Shown here in pieces: positions 61,060 to 64,000 of a stretch of DNA of 64,000 bases (its first letter is position 1; every line of letters starts with the position of its first letter). Below the pieces are notes generated by a model, which was given only the letters and a program-made list of their open reading frames with translations, was not told where the DNA came from and made no database searches. This DNA is from Yersinia rohdei ATCC 43380 (lineage in GTDB: Bacteria > Pseudomonadota > Gammaproteobacteria > Enterobacterales > Enterobacteriaceae): assembly GCF_000173775.1 (NCBI RefSeq), contig NZ_ACCD01000015.1:1-64000 (forward strand), written 5' to 3'. The translations under genes and the position numbers were made by a program.

Positions 61060-61698
61060 ATGAAAATTGCACTGATGATGGAAAACAGTCAGGCAACGAA
61101 AAACGCCATAATCCTGAAAGAGCTGAACGCCGTAGCCTCAGAAAAAGCGTACCCGGTATACAACGTAGGTATGAGTGATGAGAATGACCATCATCTGACT
61201 TATGTTCATTTGGGAATTATGGCCAGCATCCTGCTTAATTCTAAAGCCGTCGATTTTGTTATCACCGGCTGTGGCACAGGCCAGGGCGCGATGATGTCAT
61301 TAAACATTCATCCTGGTGTTCTGTGCGGCTATTGTATCGACCCTACGGATGCTTTCTTGTTCGCTCAAGTTAACAATGGTAACGCACTGGCGTTGCCATT
61401 CGCCAAAGGTTTTGGCTGGGGTGCGGAACTAAACGTGCGTTACATCTTTGAGAAAGCCTTTACTGGCGTGAAAGGTGAAGGCTACCCACTGGATCGTAAA
61501 GAGCCACAAGTCCGTAACGCGGGCATTCTGAATCAAGTTAAAGCAGCAGTTGTGAAAGAAAACTACCTGGATACATTGCGTGCTATCGATCCAGAGTTGC
61601 TAAAAACCGCCGTTAGTGGTGAGCGCTTCCAACAGTGTTTCTTCGATAACTGCCAAGTTGAAGAGATAAAAGCATTTGTGAAACAAGTGCTGGCGTAA
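61060..61698 (+). CDS. RpiB/LacA/LacB-family sugar-phosphate isomerase
   Basis: The start is chosen at ATG 61060, with GGAG about 8 bases upstream. The 212-residue product is longer than E. coli RpiB (149) at its C-terminal end. The catalytic cysteine lies in the GCGTGQG loop at about residue 69, and HPGVLCGYCIDPTDAFLFAQVNNGNALALPF follows in the family pattern (residues only cited by position). It probably interconverts a pentose or hexose phosphate. The ABC sugar importer upstream may supply its substrate, but zinT and its terminator lie between them. Confidence 0.82.
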   Translation: MKIALMMENSQATKNAIILKELNAVASEKAYPVYNVGMSDENDHHLTYVHLGIMASILLNSKAVDFVITGCGTGQGAMMSLNIHPGVLCGYCIDPTDAFLFAQVNNGNALALPFAKGFGWGAELNVRYIFEKAFTGVKGEGYPLDRKEPQVRNAGILNQVKAAVVKENYLDTLRAIDPELLKTAVSGERFQQCFFDNCQVEEIKAFVKQVLA

Positions 61699-61720
61699 TG
61701 GCGTTTTTTGCTTGAAAATC

Positions 61721-61743
61721 AAGGCCCCGATCGGGGCCTTTTG
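61721..61743 (+). terminator. Terminator after the isomerase gene
   Basis: The perfect palindrome AAGGCCCCGATCGGGGCCTT (61721-61740) is followed by TTT. It can also act on the convergent ActS-like gene side. Confidence 0.8.
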
Positions 61744-61782
61744 CCTATCAGAGAACTGAGAATAGGTTATGAGGCAGGTAGA

Positions 61783-62529
61783 TTAACATTTTGGTGTGGT
61801 CCCTTGCGCGGGTAAATAGCGCAATGGATCAAGTGCCGTCGCTCGGTAACGAATTTGAAAATGCAGCATCAGAGAGTCGGTTCCCGAACTCCCCATGGTG
61901 GCTATTTTCTGACCCGCCTTCACATCCTGTGCATTTTTCACCAGCATAGTGTCGTTATGGGCGTAAGCCGTAATGAAGTCATTACCATGCTTAATCATTA
62001 TGAGATTTCCATAACCTCGAAGTTGATTTCCGACATATACCACACGCCCTTTGGCTGAGGCGTATACGGGTTGTCCGCGTTTACCCGTAATATCAATTCC
62101 TTTATTGCCGCCATCTGCGGAGGAATATTTCGATATTATCTGGCCATTGGTTGGCCAACGCCAGCACCCCCCAGCACCCGGCGGTGGGGTTGATTTCACA
62201 ATTGCGGAGCTTGAAGATTTTTGCTTGTTAGATGTCAAACGCCCGCGCGAGGTCGTACTGTTAAGTTGTAGTTTTTGCCCGACCTCCAGTCGATAGGGTG
62301 GGCTGAGTTTATTGATACGAGCAAGGTCATTCACTTCGCTGTCACTGATCCAGGCAATAAAATAGAGAGTATCGCCCCGTTTAACGGTATAGGATTTGTC
62401 GCTATAACTGCCTTTGGGTACTTTTGCATAATCACGACTGGATTTATTTGAGCACCCAGCTAATAGCAAAATAGTCATTGCATATAATGCCAACCCTGGC
62501 CATAACCGTATTCTGCTTTTAGTGTTCAA
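61783..62529 (-). CDS. LysM/M23-type lipoprotein (ActS/NlpD-like amidase activator)
   Basis: The start is a TTG at 62529 with AAAGGA 7 bases upstream, matching the signal peptide. The 248-residue product has lipobox LLAGC, a LysM domain (about 45-95) and an M23 peptidase-like domain (about 125-240). The zinc ligands are changed: GGNKGIDI lacks the first His and the HxH motif reads AYAHND. This is the degenerate form of NlpD and ActS, which activate cell-wall amidases instead of cutting. It resembles E. coli ActS (YgeR) in length. Confidence 0.85.
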   Translation of the reverse strand: MNTKSRIRLWPGLALYAMTILLLAGCSNKSSRDYAKVPKGSYSDKSYTVKRGDTLYFIAWISDSEVNDLARINKLSPPYRLEVGQKLQLNSTTSRGRLTSNKQKSSSSAIVKSTPPPGAGGCWRWPTNGQIISKYSSADGGNKGIDITGKRGQPVYASAKGRVVYVGNQLRGYGNLIMIKHGNDFITAYAHNDTMLVKNAQDVKAGQKIATMGSSGTDSLMLHFQIRYRATALDPLRYLPAQGTTPKC

Positions 62530-62884
62530 AACGCATCCTTTGTTATAAAAATATCAAACACCCTCAGTTACCTATATTAACATTTGATCTATAAGCTTCA
62601 AAAGCCAAACAAGGTTTTTATTAATAATTGAGTGATATTAGCAAGCGGGATAAACACAAGGCTCAAGTGCTTATTAATGTACATAGGGCCGAAGACTTGA
62701 GACATTATGAAATAAAAAGTCCACGCCAATGCGTGGGGGGGCTCTAACCATCTGGTTGATCTGGCAGTATTGATGGAAAAACGTGGGTTACAGTGATTTG
62801 AGACTACAAACAGAGCGCTCGCGCCTTTTTGACCGACGTGAGCGCTAAAAACAAAAAAGCTGCTGAGTTTCTTAATATTAATAA
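62530..62884. other. Intergenic region with small hairpins
   Basis: About 355 bases contain CCACGC-caat-GCGTGG (near 62732) and AGCGCTC / GAGCGCT (62814-62820 and 62840-62846). A short frame reading DLAVLMEKRGL is faintly like an IS6-type transposase, but the match is too short to accept. No gene is visible. Confidence 0.4.
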
Positions 62885-63268
62885 TTAAGCTACGATTTCT
62901 ATTAGGTTGCCATCCGGATCTTCGATTATTGCTTCATAATAGCCATCGCCAGTAAATCTTGGTGCGCCGACTAAAATTCCTTTTTCTTTTGCCATTAAAG
63001 CCAGTTTATCTACTGCGTCTTTACTTCCTACTGATATAGCCAGATGCGCCCAGCCGCACCTATTATTCGTTTGTTGCTGTTTTTCGAGGCCCGGTTTGGT
63101 CATCAACTCAATAGCTGGCCCTTGGTTTAATTGAATGAAATAGGATTCAAAACCCGGGTTATTTAGACTGCTATATTTTTCATTAGCTATGCCGCCGAAG
63201 AAATCTCGCCAGAAAATAGCCTGCTTTTCCAGATCAGTAGTCCATAACGCAATATGAGCAACTTTCAT
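62885..63268 (-). CDS. VOC (glyoxalase/bleomycin-resistance) family protein
   Basis: The ATG at 63268 has GGAGG 8 bases upstream. The 127-residue product has the paired beta-alpha-beta modules of VOC proteins: VAHIALWTTDLEKQAIFW at the start and the IIEDPDGNLIEIVA end with the metal-ligand Glu. His6, Glu and His residues form a likely metal site. The reaction is unknown; it may be a lyase, dioxygenase or drug-binding protein. Confidence 0.8.
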   Translation of the reverse strand: MKVAHIALWTTDLEKQAIFWRDFFGGIANEKYSSLNNPGFESYFIQLNQGPAIELMTKPGLEKQQQTNNRCGWAHLAISVGSKDAVDKLALMAKEKGILVGAPRFTGDGYYEAIIEDPDGNLIEIVA

Positions 63269-63719
63269 TCCTAAACCTCCGCTTGATGATACAGAATACT
63301 CTGATGAACAAGGTACTAGCGCGACTACAGATTCACCTGTGCGGCCAAACTCCTCACCCAGGATGGTGTGGTTCTGGTGGCGGTGCTAGCTGCGAGTTGA
63401 TGCAAAAAGCCTGCATCAGGTAAGGAAGCAGTCATGTGAAATCCTTCAGAGTTCGACAATCGGATATTAATTATGCTTTTTTGTGCTCGATTGTGCAATG
63501 TTTGAAATAAGATCTTATGCTGGTTAGTCATAATCAATGGATTAAATGTTGATTTAAAGTCTTTTGAAAGTTTTCTAGTGCTTTTTGTCGACAGAATTAA
63601 CAGTATATTGCACAATGATGCAATATCGAGCGAGACTTGACCATTTGTCGAATCTTCTGGTCATCATGCCTCTGGTAACGGCAGTAGAACATCAACCTAA
63701 CCATGTTCACGGTGACAGA
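63269..63719. other. Intergenic region between the VOC gene and the HAD gene
   Basis: About 450 bases contain the 36-codon ORF noted separately and the HAD promoter. Nothing else is recognisable. Confidence 0.4.
63325..63435 (-). CDS. Candidate 36-residue small ORF
   Basis: The ATG at 63435 has AAGGA 7 bases upstream. The short product (MTASLPDAGFLHQLAAST at its start) is rich in Ala, Thr, Leu and Arg. I do not know its family, and it may be non-coding. Confidence 0.3.
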   Translation of the reverse strand: MTASLPDAGFLHQLAASTATRTTPSWVRSLAAQVNL

Positions 63720-64000
63720 ATGATAAAGCTAATTATCACAGACCTTGATGGCACTTTTCTGAATAGTCAGGGAGACTATGATAGGGAATTATTTGCTAAA
63801 GTCGGAATGCTGATGGCTGAAAAAGGCGTTCATTTTGCGGCTTGCACGGGGAAGCAATGTGAAAGAGTTGAAGAGTTGTTTGGTGAATTTAGCCGAGATC
63901 TCTGGATTGTGGGTGATAGCGCCACCCGCATTAAATATAACGGCGAATATCTATTTCAGTCTTTGATCCGCAATGAGCTAGGTCTGCGTATTATTAACCG
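63720..64000 (+). CDS. HAD-superfamily (Cof-type) phosphatase, cut by the window end
   Basis: The ATG at 63720 starts IKLIITDLDGTFLNS, the HAD motif I with nucleophile Asp. An in-frame ATG 54 bases upstream lacks this alignment. Ninety-three residues are visible. Cof-type members dephosphorylate sugar or nucleotide phosphates. The 3' end lies outside the window. Confidence 0.85.
   Translation, partial: MIKLIITDLDGTFLNSQGDYDRELFAKVGMLMAEKGVHFAACTGKQCERVEELFGEFSRDLWIVGDSATRIKYNGEYLFQSLIRNELGLRIIN

Noticed and set aside
62740-62800. Short frame DLAVLMEKRGL resembling an IS6-type transposase start
   Set aside because: Only about ten residues match, there are no terminal repeats and the frame stops at once.

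Overview
The window looks like chromosome of an enterobacterium, most probably Yersinia of the enterocolitica-like group. The genus is inferred from hmsHFRS-type biofilm genes next to phoH, the long TehB form, an astCADBE operon, a hutF-type histidine pathway and the overall coding style; I cannot fix the species. The DNA is ordinary core and metabolic chromosome. I see no prophage, intact insertion sequence, CRISPR array, rRNA or tRNA.

Layout. (1) 1-10.9 kb: the 3' end of narI, the asparagine permease ansP, a 2-hydroxycarboxylate (citrate/malate type) transporter with a dcuSR-type two-component system, glutaminase glsA followed by an MFS transporter, and an unknown 175-residue protein. (2) 11.1-21.4 kb: an eight-gene iron import cluster of the P19/FTR1 (FetMP) type with a DUF2318 protein, an FtsX-type ABC complex, a thioredoxin-like lipoprotein and a cytochrome c; then tellurite methyltransferase tehB and ferric reductase fhuF behind a perfect Fur box. 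(3) 21.4-33.3 kb: an M24 peptidase, the poly-GlcNAc operon hmsHFRS, a GNAT acetyltransferase, phoH behind a Pho box with a long C-rich leader, and chaA convergent with it. (4) 33.5-42 kb: a Fur-type siderophore-interacting reductase, the LysR regulator cbl, an orphan narX, a cyanide-insensitive-type bd oxidase (cioAB plus a 55-residue DUF2474 subunit), and a MocR regulator (ydcR). (5) 42-50.6 kb: astCADBE behind a sigma-54 promoter and an ArgR-like palindrome, then a general porin. (6) 50.6-55.7 kb: hutG, hutI and hutC divergent from hutF and hutD, with two HutC-type operators but no hutH or hutU. (7) 55.7-64 kb: a ribose-type ABC importer, zinT behind a Zur-like site, an RpiB-like isomerase, an ActS/NlpD-type lipoprotein, a VOC protein, and the start of a HAD phosphatase cut by the window end.

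How the genes work together. Nitrogen scavenging recurs (AnsP, GlsA, Ast, Hut), with regulation readable from sigma-54, ArgR-like and HutC sites. Iron and zinc acquisition is the second theme (Fet cluster, FhuF, SIP reductase, ZinT), and anaerobic or low-oxygen respiration the third (NarI, NarX, DcuSR, CioAB). The most interesting unexplained points are the metal-ligand-free YHS tail and the Met-free cytochrome c in the iron cluster, the triplicated periplasmic domain of its FTR1 permease, a leader-ORF plus hairpin upstream of the 2HCT transporter, the C-rich phoH leader, and NtrC-like direct repeats in front of the porin.
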